This document shows positions 17,357 through 25,508 of a DNA stretch of 53,763 nucleotides, in pieces. The translations under genes were made by a program, and so were the position numbers. The stretch covers positions 1-53,763 of the forward strand of contig PNKE01000076.1 in NCBI GenBank assembly GCA_013822245.1. The letters run 5' to 3'. Source of the stretch: Candidatus Solibacter sp. GTDB taxonomy: Bacteria > Acidobacteriota > Terriglobia > Bryobacterales > Bryobacteraceae. Positions within the stretch are counted from its first letter, which is position 1. Every line of letters starts with the position of its first letter. The notes under the pieces are model-generated. The model saw only the letters and a list, made by a program, of their open reading frames with translations, ran no database searches and was not told the DNA's origin.

Positions 17357-18658
17357 ATGTGTAATACTGTCCTTGGCAAACCGATGGATCCCGCGCCGAA
17401 AACCCGACAAAACGGCCCTGAACCGAGGCATGAAGGCCCGAACAGGCTGCTGAGTTCGTGGAAAGAGATTGCGGACTTCCTGCACGTCAGCCCCAGGACT
17501 GCTCAAAATTACGAGAAGACCCGCGGCCTGCCGGTGAAGCGGCTGGGCACCCGGCCCACCATCCTCGAAGGCGATCTGCGCGCCTGGCAACTCACAAGCC
17601 TGCACACTGCCCGCTGGTGGCAAAGACCGGGCGTCCTCCAGGTCTGGGCGGCCGCCTCCACCGCTCTGCTCATCATCGCCGTCGCCGCGCTCGGTATGTT
17701 CTGGCGATCCGCCATGGCGCGCGGCGCTCTGGCTACCGCGCGCTGGAACGGCCCGGTTCTCTCAGCGTTCGATTCCGGTAACCGCCCGGTCTGGTCGCAC
17801 ACGTTTCCTTACCGGGTATTGGAGGATCCGGACGGACATTGGCCGGATCCGTGGTTGGGAGACATCGATAACGACGGCAAAGTCGAAGTCTTGTTCATCT
17901 ACCCCCATGTGAAACGCGAGGAGGAGGGCTGGGACCTCTATTGCTTTTCCGATCGCGGCAAGCAGAAGTGGTCGCTGCGTGTGTCGCGGCTTGTCGAGGA
18001 CGGCCGTTCGGTCTACAAACCCCCCTACGTCGTCAGGGGTTATTCCGTGTTCGCGTCACCCGAGAGAGACGGCACCAGTTGGGTCGCCGCCGCCTTCGTT
18101 CACCATGTTGCCTCCCCATCCGTCCTGCTTGTGGTCGACAGTATGGGCAAACCGCGCGGCGAGTACTGGCACCCCGGCCACTTGAACTCCGTCCGGACCC
18201 TTGACCTGGATGGCGACGGAATCGCTGAAGTCATCGCCGGCGGCGTTCGCCACGGCGAGGAACAGGCCGCCCTTATCGTCTTCGACCCAAGGGAAGTCTC
18301 CGGCGCCGCGCATCTTCCGGATCAGCGGGGTTTCAAGAGAATGAGCCCCGGCACTGAAAGGAGCATCCTCTTTTTCCCGAGATCCTCAATCAACCGCCGG
18401 TACGAGGAGTTTAACTGCGTCGATAATATCCAAATTATTGATGGCCTCATCCAAGTGACCGTTAATGAAACGGTGAGACCAACCTACGGCTATCTTGTTT
18501 ACACCTTGCGGAAGGATCTCTCTGTCCTGAGCCTCATGCCCTCCGTCTCTTTAATGAATGCACACAACGTCGTCGCCCAGAGTAGCGGCATTCAAAAGTG
18601 GAATGCCAGTGAAGAGATGACACAGTTGATAAAAAACGTCAGGCTCAACCGCCGCTGA
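17357..18658 (+). CDS. Membrane protein: N-terminal HTH, single TM helix, external FG-GAP/VCBS repeats
   Basis: A 433-residue protein with an unusual order. A DNA-binding-like HTH (SWKEIADFLHVSPRTAQNYE, about 34-53, then LPVKRLG) lies in the cytoplasm. One membrane helix follows (about 95-112). The outer part holds two calcium-binding FG-GAP/VCBS-like loops (GDIDNDGKVEVLFIYP and LDLDGDGIAEVIAG). The HTH resembles that of other Acidobacteria membrane regulators. The layout suggests a one-component transmembrane sensor; ligand and targets are unknown. No clear ribosome-binding site is seen for ATG 17357, and ATG 17384 is an alternative. The gene looks less GC-rich toward its 3' end. Confidence 0.65.
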   Translation: MCNTVLGKPMDPAPKTRQNGPEPRHEGPNRLLSSWKEIADFLHVSPRTAQNYEKTRGLPVKRLGTRPTILEGDLRAWQLTSLHTARWWQRPGVLQVWAAASTALLIIAVAALGMFWRSAMARGALATARWNGPVLSAFDSGNRPVWSHTFPYRVLEDPDGHWPDPWLGDIDNDGKVEVLFIYPHVKREEEGWDLYCFSDRGKQKWSLRVSRLVEDGRSVYKPPYVVRGYSVFASPERDGTSWVAAAFVHHVASPSVLLVVDSMGKPRGEYWHPGHLNSVRTLDLDGDGIAEVIAGGVRHGEEQAALIVFDPREVSGAAHLPDQRGFKRMSPGTERSILFFPRSSINRRYEEFNCVDNIQIIDGLIQVTVNETVRPTYGYLVYTLRKDLSVLSLMPSVSLMNAHNVVAQSSGIQKWNASEEMTQLIKNVRLNRR

Positions 18659-19313
18659 GCCCCGCAAACCCGCCATTCCCTCGGATCGCCCACCCTGCCT
18701 GCGCCGCCTTCCGATCCGCCCCCTGCGCGGTTTGCCGAATGCGCCTTTTTGCGTTGTGCCAGGGAACAGCCCGGACGCCACTCTTCACATGCGTGGCGGC
18801 TCCTCTCCCTTTCCCTCGATTCATTCCAATATCCAGGGGGCCTGAACCCCCATGCGGATTCTCCAATCCGGCCCGCTCATACCCTTCCCGTCCACCGTGC
18901 TCGACGCTCAGTCCAGCGGCGAGAGCTGTGCAGCCTGCGCCGGCTGCGGTCTGATCGGAGCCATCCCGGCCATTCTGATCGCCGGTTCGTGCCGCACATC
19001 ATGCCGCTGATCCGGGTGGCGCGGGACGCCAAGGCCCGCGGCATCGGCAGCGCCGTCCCGCGGATGCTTCTGGCGTTCTTCAGCGGACTGATAGGCCCGA
19101 TCATCCATATCCTCGCCCGGCCGCAGGGCCGGTGAAAGTTCAGGTACTCGGCGGCATTCGCCAGACTTCAATTGGCCCTCGGCGGCTTGAACCCTTCAAC
19201 AATCTGCGCGCTGGCCCCCGGCGCCAGCGTCAGAATCGCCGTGAGAGAGATGGTTGGTTTGGACACGGCTGCGTAAGGCGGCATACCGCCAACCGCCCGG
19301 CGCCGTCCGTCTC
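18659..19313. other. 655-bp non-coding gap with hairpin and possible gene relic
   Basis: No convincing complete gene is visible. A short hairpin (GGGGG-CCTGAA-CCCCC, 18836-18851) lies in it. From about 18940 to 19135 two reading frames in succession encode hydrophobic stretches (AGCGLIGAIPAILIAGS, then the relic at 19001-19135), as if a small membrane protein had suffered a frameshift. From 19136 to 19313 nothing stands out. Confidence 0.4.
19001..19135 (+). pseudogene. Possible remnant of a small membrane protein
   Basis: A 44-codon open stretch encodes a basic segment followed by a hydrophobic one ending LIGPIIHILARPQGR. That looks like the C-terminal part of a small membrane protein with a typical positive tail. 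Immediately upstream, a different frame carries another hydrophobic segment, so a frameshifted relic is more likely than an intact gene. No ribosome-binding site is seen. Confidence 0.22.
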
Positions 19314-20543
19314 TCAGACCCTCGCCGCCGGCGCGTACCGCCTGTCCACGTAGTCCTCCAGCATCTCCATGAACTCCTCGGCGATGCGCTCCCCTTTCAG
19401 CGTCTTCACCAGTTGACCATCCACATACACCGGCGCCTTCGGCTCTTCAAACGTCCCCGGCAGACTGATCCCGATGTTGGCGTGCTTCGACTCGCCCGGC
19501 CCGTTCACAATACATCCCATCACCGCCACCTTCATCTCCTCCACCCCCGGCCTCGACTCCTTCCACCCCGGCATCTGCTCCCGCAAATACCCCTGGATCT
19601 TCTCCGCAAGCTCTTGAAAATACGTGCTCGTCGTCCGCCCGCACCCCGGACACGCCGTCACCTGCGGCGTAAAGCTCCTCAACCCCAACGATTGCAGAAT
19701 CTGCTGCGAAACCAGCACTTCCTCAGTCCGGTCACCGCCCGGCGGCGGCGTCAGCGACGCCCTGATCGTATCGCCGATGCCGTCCTGCAAGAGCACCGAG
19801 AGCGCCGCCGTCGTCGCCACAATGCCTTTCGCGCCCATCCCGGCCTCGGTCAACCCCACGTGCAGCGCGTAATCGCACTCCCGCGCCAGCATCCGGTAGA
19901 CGTCGATCAGATCCTGCACCGCCGACATCTTCGCGCTCAAAATGATCTTGTCCCGCCCCATCCCATAGCTTTCGGCCGCCTGCGCCGACTCAATCGCCGA
20001 CTGAACCAAAGCCCGCTTCATGACCTCTTCCGGCGGCTTCGGATCCGCCAGCCGCCCGTTCCCGTCCATCAACCGCGCCAGCAGCACCCCGTCCAGAGAC
20101 CCCCAGTTCACCCCGATCCGCACCGGCTTGCCGTATTCCAGCGCCGCCTCGATCATCGTGCGGAAATTGTCATCCGTCCGCCGTCCGATGTTGACGTTGC
20201 CTGGGTTAATCCTATATTTCGAGAGAGCTTTTGCGCACTCCGGGTACTTCTTCAACAGGAGGTGGCCATTGTAGTGGAAGTCACCGGCGATGGGGACCTG
20301 GATGCCGAAGTTGCGCAGCGTGTCGCAAATCACCGGGACGGCCCGCGCCGCCTCGTCCGTGTTCACCGTCACCCGCACCAGTTCCGATCCGGCCCTGGCC
20401 AGCGCAGCCACCTGGTTCACCGTCGCCGCCGTGTCCGCCGTGTCGGTGTTGGTCATCGATTGCACGACGATTGGCCGGCCCCCGCCGACAACCACTCCGC
20501 CAACATTCACCGCAACCGTCTGATGCCGCGCAATCTGGGCCAT
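19314..20543 (-). CDS. ispG: 4-hydroxy-3-methylbut-2-enyl diphosphate synthase
   Basis: A 409-residue Fe-S enzyme of the MEP isoprenoid pathway (GcpE), converting MEcPP to HMBPP. The start matches the family ([20 protein letters not shown], then [10 protein letters not shown]). The cluster ligands are in CPGCGRTT and CIVNGPGES. The [10 protein letters not shown] motif is present. Length is slightly above the E. coli enzyme. It is monocistronic here, with a 333-bp upstream region shared with the divergent pseudo-receiver gene. The C-terminal extension ([12 protein letters not shown]) is ordinary. Confidence 0.96.
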   Translation of the reverse strand: MAQIARHQTVAVNVGGVVVGGGRPIVVQSMTNTDTADTAATVNQVAALARAGSELVRVTVNTDEAARAVPVICDTLRNFGIQVPIAGDFHYNGHLLLKKYPECAKALSKYRINPGNVNIGRRTDDNFRTMIEAALEYGKPVRIGVNWGSLDGVLLARLMDGNGRLADPKPPEEVMKRALVQSAIESAQAAESYGMGRDKIILSAKMSAVQDLIDVYRMLARECDYALHVGLTEAGMGAKGIVATTAALSVLLQDGIGDTIRASLTPPPGGDRTEEVLVSQQILQSLGLRSFTPQVTACPGCGRTTSTYFQELAEKIQGYLREQMPGWKESRPGVEEMKVAVMGCIVNGPGESKHANIGISLPGTFEEPKAPVYVDGQLVKTLKGERIAEEFMEMLEDYVDRRYAPAARV

Positions 20544-20876
20544 TCTGGGTTCCTCGGGCTGGTCTGCCGTTCTGTTCTTTCGCGATTATCGGGTGGTTCC
20601 GCTCTCCGGCCTCGCGTCCCGCCTCTTACTGATGTGGCCGCGCGCGCGTCCGGCGCCGGAAATCGCCCGGAAACCTCCAGTTTACCAACCATTCGCGGCG
20701 GCGCTCAGGCCGCACGCCCATACGAATTTACTACCCCAATCTGGCAAGACCGCCTTACTATTGAGTCAGAACGCCGCTCCGGGGGGCGCGGCGCGATAGT
20801 CAACTGGGTGGTTGTCCTGCCGAAACCGTCGTTACCGGACGCGCCATCAGGCGGCGCGGGAAACAGTGAGGCCAAC
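20544..20876. other. 333-bp divergent intergenic region
   Basis: Lies between ispG (leftward) and the receiver-like gene (rightward), so it should hold promoters for both. On the minus strand TTGCCA and a TAAATT-like box occur around 20725-20750, a weak promoter candidate for ispG. No coding potential, operator repeat or RNA motif stands out. Confidence 0.3.
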
Positions 20877-21224
20877 ATGCAGATGCCAGTACTATCTGTC
20901 TCCGTTCACATCGCCGGACTCGATGAGGAACTTCGCAAGGGCCTATCCGAGGCATTGCGGGCGCTTTCATGCCGCGAGTCCAGTTGCCCGCAATCAGCAC
21001 AGATCGTCTTCTGTGACTGGAATCCAGCCGAGTTCACCCGCCGGCTCGCCGAGTTCGGCGGCAAGCCCATCGTGGTGGTCAGCCGCGCGGGCGAGGTCGC
21101 GATCTGGCTCGATGCCCTCGAAGCCGGCGCCGCCGACTACTGCGCCCCGCCCTTCGAACCCACCCAGATCCGTTGGATCCTCGACGCCCTCATCGAAAGG
21201 AGATCGCGCTCCGCCGCCGCCTGA
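20877..21224 (+). CDS. Stand-alone receiver-like (pseudo-receiver) protein
   Basis: A 115-residue CheY-like protein. The strand-3 position reads IVFCDWNPAEF, where Asp could be the phospho-acceptor. The C-terminal part LDALEAGAADYCAPPFEP matches the usual EAGAADYLVKPF pattern, but the conserved Lys is replaced (APPF). The N-terminal acidic pair is also missing, so classical phosphorylation is doubtful. The start is the first ATG before QMPVLSVSV; a second ATG two codons on is possible. There is no output domain and no adjacent kinase. It resembles the orphan at 5159-5521 in size and style. Confidence 0.5.
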   Translation: MQMPVLSVSVHIAGLDEELRKGLSEALRALSCRESSCPQSAQIVFCDWNPAEFTRRLAEFGGKPIVVVSRAGEVAIWLDALEAGAADYCAPPFEPTQIRWILDALIERRSRSAAA

Positions 21225-21283
21225 GACGAATGCATCAGGGTTGTCCCATAATAATAGCAGTCAGCATGCCATAATCTCTATTA

Positions 21284-22054
21284 ATGTCTTATCGTCTGTT
21301 TGTCGATGAGGTTGGGCACGCAGACCTGCGCAGCGCCGAGAATCCAAACGAACGCTATTTGGCGCTGACCGGCGCGATCATTGACATGACTTCCTATAGT
21401 GTCGCTCTGGATGAGAGATTTCGCGCAATAAAGCAGCAGCACTTTGGAACCGATTCAGTCGTTCTCCACCGGCGCGAAATCCTGGATCGCCGTGGGCCGT
21501 TTGGAGTGCTGCGGGACGATCGGCGCAGCGAGTCCTTCAGCGAAGACATCCTCCACGCGCTCAGGGACATAACCTTTGTTGCCATCACAGTGGCAATCGA
21601 CAAGAAGGCGCACAAGGAGCGATATGGCAGGTGGCAATTCCACCCCTACCACTACTGTATGACTTGTCTCGTGGAGCGGTACGCAAAATGGCTGAGCAGG
21701 CGCGGTCTAATTGGGGATGTCCTGGCAGAATCCAGGAACGCAAACGAAGACAAAGCATTGAAAGGCACCTACCGGCGCTTCTATGAAAGAGGCTCGCTCC
21801 AGGTCCGCGAGAGGGAGGTCATTGAACGCCTGAGTAGCAGGGAATTGAAGCTCAGCAAGAAGAGCGCAAATATTAACGGCCTGCAGTTGGTCGATCTCAT
21901 CGCCAGTCCAAGCTTCAGGTGGATGCTATGTCAACGCCGAGGCGAGCCTATGACGGCCAAGTTCGGTGGCCAAGTCGCACGAATCCTCCAAACAAAGTAC
22001 GACAGGTCCCCTTCCGGCGCAATCGACGGCTTCGGTTGCAAGTGGTTGCCCTAA
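21284..22054 (+). CDS. DUF3800 domain-containing protein
   Basis: A 256-residue protein of the DUF3800 family. The N-terminus has the family DE-x-G signature (FVDEVGHADL). A conserved basic/His site follows (VVLHRREI), and an acidic C-terminal motif (GLQLVDLIAS) matches the family's QLADLIA pattern. These acidic residues suit the predicted RNase H-like fold, but the biochemical role is not established. The family is common near mobile and defence genes. Base composition is visibly less GC-rich than the neighbours, suggesting acquisition. Three successive hairpins follow its stop codon. Confidence 0.75.
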   Translation: MSYRLFVDEVGHADLRSAENPNERYLALTGAIIDMTSYSVALDERFRAIKQQHFGTDSVVLHRREILDRRGPFGVLRDDRRSESFSEDILHALRDITFVAITVAIDKKAHKERYGRWQFHPYHYCMTCLVERYAKWLSRRGLIGDVLAESRNANEDKALKGTYRRFYERGSLQVREREVIERLSSRELKLSKKSANINGLQLVDLIASPSFRWMLCQRRGEPMTAKFGGQVARILQTKYDRSPSGAIDGFGCKWLP

Positions 22055-22061
22055 AATGAAA

Positions 22062-22117
22062 ACGGCCCACTCGGGGCCGTCGAAGATCATGTCTTCTACC
22101 TCCGCAAAGCTTGCGGA
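22062..22117 (+). terminator. Three tandem hairpins downstream of the DUF3800 gene
   Basis: Three perfect inverted repeats follow each other: ACGGCCC-ACTCG-GGGCCGT (22062-22080), GAAGA-TCATG-TCTTC (22082-22096) and TCCGCAA-AGC-TTGCGGA (22101-22117). They begin 7 nt after the DUF3800 stop codon. None is followed by a strong T-tract. A transcription end or an mRNA-stabilising 3' structure is the simplest reading. Confidence 0.4.
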
Positions 22118-22365
22118 TTGATTCCAGTCTAGACCCAGTCCCGCCGGTTGTCAATAGCCAGAGTCTGGCGGCGCCGGGCTGTGGATGCCGGGTCTGGATC
22201 GAGTGTGCTGGGCATTCGTGTGGCGATCATAGTCACTTCCCACCTCGGCGACGGAAGTGCAGATTCGACCACACCGATGCGAGCGACTGCAAGCCTCAAG
22301 CCCTCAACAATTGGACCTCCTCCACCCCTGCGATATAATCAAAGAGAAAGAGGCGCTACCCACCC
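22118..22365. other. Intergenic region upstream of the DUF1385 gene
   Basis: No coding potential is visible after the hairpin cluster. The end of the region (GCGATATAATCAAAGAG) contains TATAAT at about 22332, a perfect -10 box, roughly 30 nt before the DUF1385 GTG. No good -35 at 17 nt spacing is seen, so this is a weak promoter candidate for the DUF1385-prfA-prmC genes. Confidence 0.35.
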
Positions 22366-23370
22366 GTGAATTGGAAGAACTTCTTCCGTCTGGCAGCTCA
22401 TACCCAGCTCATGCCCGTTCTCGAGAGCGGCGAGGAGACCCTTGTCGGCGGCCAGGCCGTCATGGAAGGCGTCATGATGCGCACCCCGCACGCCTACTGT
22501 GTCGCCGTCCGCAAGATGGACGGTTCCTTCGCCACCGAGCAATACCACCTCGACCGCCTCTCCGAAAAACGGCCCATCTGGAAACTCCCCGTCCTGCGCG
22601 GCATCGGCACGCTCGGCCAGGCCATGTGGCTCGGCGTCAAGGCCCTGCGCTTCTCGGCCGACGTCGCCACCGTCGATCTCGCCGCCGCCGAAGGCAAGCC
22701 GCCCAAACCCGACGGCAAGCCCGCCGGCGAAATCCCCGGATGGGCGATGGCGCTGAATCTGATTTTCTCCTTTGTTTTCTTCATCGCCCTCTATAAGTTC
22801 GTCCCCCTGGTCCTCACCGAGTGGCTCCGCACGTCGGCCCCGCAGCTTGAAAACGCCATCCTGTTCAACCTCACCGACGGCATCATCCGCATGGTGATCT
22901 TCCTCGCCTTCCTGTTCCTCATCTCCCGCATGAAGGACATCCACCGCGTCTTTGAATACCACGGCGGCGAGCACCGCGTTGTCTTCAACTTCGAATCCGG
23001 CCAGCCCCTCACCGTCGAAAACGCCCAGAAGTTCGTCACCTGGCACCCGCGCTGCGGCACCAGTTTCCTGCTGGTCGTCATGATGGTCTCCATCGCCGTC
23101 TACGCCGTCATCCCCGCCCCCACGTTCGCCGCCAAAATGGCCGTCCGCGTCCTCGCCCTGCCGCTGATCACCGGTTTGAGCTACGAAGCCGTCCGCTTTG
23201 CCGCCCGCCGCCGCGCCAGCCTCATGGCCACCCTGGTCGCTCCGGGCCTTTGGCTTCAACGAATTACCACCCAGCCTCCAGCCGACGACCAGACCGCTGT
23301 CGCCATCCGCGCCCTCGAAGGCGCGCTGGAAATCGAAAAACAGCACGGCGGCGAACTCGTCATCGCCTAA
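22366..23370 (+). CDS. DUF1385 family membrane protein
   Basis: A 334-residue integral membrane protein. The family signature [12 protein letters not shown] lies at about 28-40. The [14 protein letters not shown] motif and the conserved [11 protein letters not shown] motif follow. Four or more membrane helices occupy about 125-145, 165-185, 230-250 and 255-275. The family is widespread and often sits directly upstream of prfA; its function is unknown. Translation starts at GTG (NWKNFF follows). prfA begins 20 bp after its stop, so these are likely one operon. Confidence 0.85.
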   Translation: MNWKNFFRLAAHTQLMPVLESGEETLVGGQAVMEGVMMRTPHAYCVAVRKMDGSFATEQYHLDRLSEKRPIWKLPVLRGIGTLGQAMWLGVKALRFSADVATVDLAAAEGKPPKPDGKPAGEIPGWAMALNLIFSFVFFIALYKFVPLVLTEWLRTSAPQLENAILFNLTDGIIRMVIFLAFLFLISRMKDIHRVFEYHGGEHRVVFNFESGQPLTVENAQKFVTWHPRCGTSFLLVVMMVSIAVYAVIPAPTFAAKMAVRVLALPLITGLSYEAVRFAARRRASLMATLVAPGLWLQRITTQPPADDQTAVAIRALEGALEIEKQHGGELVIA

Positions 23371-23389
23371 CCTCGTCCCCACCACCCCC

Positions 23390-24475
23390 ATGGACCTTCA
23401 GAAACAACTCCAAGAAGTAGAACGCCGTTTCGAGGACCTCTCCTCCCAAATGGCCGACGCGGCCGTCATCTCCGACCCCGAAGCCTACCGCAAAACCGCC
23501 AAGGCCCACCGCGATCTCGAAGAACTCGTCACCGCCTTCCGCGACTACAAAAAGGCCGCCGCCGACCTCGACCAGGCCCGCTCCATGCTCACCGAAAAGG
23601 ACCCCGAGCTGCGCGAAATGGCCGAAATCGAAATCGCCGGCCTCGAACCCCGCATCGTCGCCCTCTCTGAACGCCTTCAGTTCCTCCTGCTGCCGAAGGA
23701 CCCCAACGACGACAAAAACGTCCTCGTCGAAATCCGCGCCGGCGCCGGCGGCGACGAAGCCTCGCTGTTCGCAGCCGAGGTCTTCCGCATGTACTCGCGC
23801 TACGCCGAAACCAAGGGCTGGAAGATCGAAGTCACCTCGACATCGGATTCCGAGGCCGGCGGCGCCAAGGAAGTCATCGCTCTCATCAACGGCGACAAGG
23901 TCTTTTCCAAGCTGAAGTATGAAAGCGGCGTCCACCGCGTCCAGCGCGTTCCGGTCACCGAACAGCAGGGCCGCATCCACACTTCGACCATCACCGTCGC
24001 CGTGCTGCCCGAAGCCGACGACATCGACGTCAAACTCGAAGCAAAGGACGTCCGCACCGACACGTTCTGCTCGTCCGGCCCCGGCGGCCAGTCCGTCAAC
24101 ACCACCTATTCCGCCGTCCGGCTCACCCACCTGCCCACCGGGCTGGTCGTCTCCTGCCAGGACGAAAAGTCACAGATCAAGAACCGCGCCAAGGCCGAGC
24201 GCGTCCTGCGCGCCCGCCTCTACGAACTCGAACTCCAGAAACAGCAGCAGGCCATGGGCGCGGACCGCCGCTCGCAGGTCGGCACCGGCGACCGTTCCGA
24301 GAAGATCCGCACCTACAACTTCAAGGAAAACCGCGTTACCGACCACCGCATCGGATTGACCCTCTATCAACTCGACCGCATCATGGAAGGCGATCTTGAA
24401 GAGTTGATGACCGCCTGCAACGCCTTCTACAACGCCCAGAAACTGCGCGAGCAGGTCGAAGCCAGCAGCAATTAA
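23390..24475 (+). CDS. prfA: Peptide chain release factor 1
   Basis: A 361-residue class I release factor that ends translation at UAA and UAG. The codon-reading tripeptide PVT (188-190) and the catalytic GGQ (232-234, within [10 protein letters not shown]) are both clear. The domain order and length fit RF1 rather than RF2: the discriminator is PxT, not SPF. Start ATG is chosen because [14 protein letters not shown] begins the canonical domain 1. prmC, which methylates this GGQ glutamine, is the next gene. Confidence 0.97.
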   Translation: MDLQKQLQEVERRFEDLSSQMADAAVISDPEAYRKTAKAHRDLEELVTAFRDYKKAAADLDQARSMLTEKDPELREMAEIEIAGLEPRIVALSERLQFLLLPKDPNDDKNVLVEIRAGAGGDEASLFAAEVFRMYSRYAETKGWKIEVTSTSDSEAGGAKEVIALINGDKVFSKLKYESGVHRVQRVPVTEQQGRIHTSTITVAVLPEADDIDVKLEAKDVRTDTFCSSGPGGQSVNTTYSAVRLTHLPTGLVVSCQDEKSQIKNRAKAERVLRARLYELELQKQQQAMGADRRSQVGTGDRSEKIRTYNFKENRVTDHRIGLTLYQLDRIMEGDLEELMTACNAFYNAQKLREQVEASSN

Positions 24476-24481
24476 GCAGGT

Positions 24482-24497
24482 CAGGCCTCCCGGCCTG
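24482..24497 (+). other. Small hairpin between prfA and prmC
   Basis: CAGGCC-TCCC-GGCCTG forms a perfect six-pair stem with a four-base loop, 6 nt after the prfA stop and 19 nt before the prmC ATG. It has no T-tract, so it is more likely a processing or translation-tuning element inside the operon than a terminator. Confidence 0.3.
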
Positions 24498-24516
24498 TCC
24501 GTGTCGGATCTTGGCC

Positions 24517-25359
24517 ATGCTCGACATTAAGACAGCCATCGCCCAGGGCGCCGACATCCTCGCCACCGCCGGCATTACCGAGCCTCGCCTCACCGCCCAG
24601 GTCCTGCTCGCCCACGCACTCGGCCGCGATCGCACCTACCTCTACATCCACCCCGAGGAGCCGCTTTCCACCGTCGCCTGGATCCACTTCGGCCGCTATC
24701 TCCACGAACGAACTCAGGGCAAGCCCCTCCAGCACATCCTCAAATCCGTGGAATTTTACGGAAGATCCTACACGATCACCCCCGGCGTCCTCATCCCGCG
24801 CCCCGAGACCGAACACGTCGTCGAGCGCGCCCTCGCCCTCGCCCCCGCCAAAACCCCCAATGCCCTCCGTATCGCCGACATTTGTACCGGTTCCGGCATC
24901 CTCGCCATCACGCTCGCCCTCGAAATCCCCGGCGCCGCCGTCGAGGCTTCCGACATCTCTCCAGCCGCCCTCGCCGTCGCCCAAACGAACTCCGCCGCCC
25001 TCGGTGCGAAAATTGGCTTCGCCGTCTGCGACCTGATGGACGCCCTCCCCGGACCCTACGGCCTCATCGTCGCCAACCCGCCCTACATCCCGACTCTTGA
25101 AATTGACAATCTCGATAGAGAAGTTCGTGATTACGATCCCCGCCTTGCCCTCGACGGTGGCCCCGATGGACTCGAGTTCTACCGCCGCCTCATCCCCCAG
25201 GCGTGGAAGGCTCTCGCCCCCGGCGGCTGGTTCGTCACCGAAATCGGTTATGACCAGGGCGCAACTGTTCCGGCTCTATTCTCTACCGGCTGGTGCGATA
25301 TTAATGTAACCAACGACTTAGCCGGACATCCCCGCGTTGTCGAGGCCCGCCGCCGCTGA
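24517..25359 (+). CDS. prmC: Release factor glutamine methyltransferase
   Basis: A 280-residue SAM-dependent methyltransferase (HemK/PrmC) that N5-methylates the Gln of the GGQ motif in release factors. SAM motif I reads ADICTGSGILAI (120-131), and the catalytic NPPY lies at 187-190. The RPETE motif at about 95 is typical. Start ATG 24517 is preferred over TTG 24511. The order DUF1385-prfA-prmC supports the call. Confidence 0.94.
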   Translation: MLDIKTAIAQGADILATAGITEPRLTAQVLLAHALGRDRTYLYIHPEEPLSTVAWIHFGRYLHERTQGKPLQHILKSVEFYGRSYTITPGVLIPRPETEHVVERALALAPAKTPNALRIADICTGSGILAITLALEIPGAAVEASDISPAALAVAQTNSAALGAKIGFAVCDLMDALPGPYGLIVANPPYIPTLEIDNLDREVRDYDPRLALDGGPDGLEFYRRLIPQAWKALAPGGWFVTEIGYDQGATVPALFSTGWCDINVTNDLAGHPRVVEARRR

Positions 25360-25391
25360 TCCGAGTTCGTTCGGTCAACCTCCCGAACCCC

Positions 25392-25427
25392 GATCTGCGA
25401 GCCTCGCGTGTGAGCGCGAGGTAGATC
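25392..25427. terminator. Hairpin between convergent prmC and selD
   Basis: The inner stem CCTCGCG-TGTGAG-CGCGAGG (25402-25421) is perfect, and an outer GATCT/AGATC stem (25392-25396 with 25423-25427) extends it. It lies 33 bp after prmC and 82 bp after the selD stop, so it could end both transcripts. No T-tract is present on either strand. Confidence 0.4.
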
Positions 25428-25508
25428 AAATCGATACCGCCCGTCTACGCAGGCGGCTCGCGGGGAGGCGGAAGCGCCCGGCGAAAGCATCCCCGGGAGT
25501 TCGTTTGT

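Noticed and set aside
18749-19135. A 128-codon rightward frame
   Set aside because: Only its last 44 codons look protein-like; the front is Arg/Pro-rich noise. The end part is kept as a low-confidence relic.
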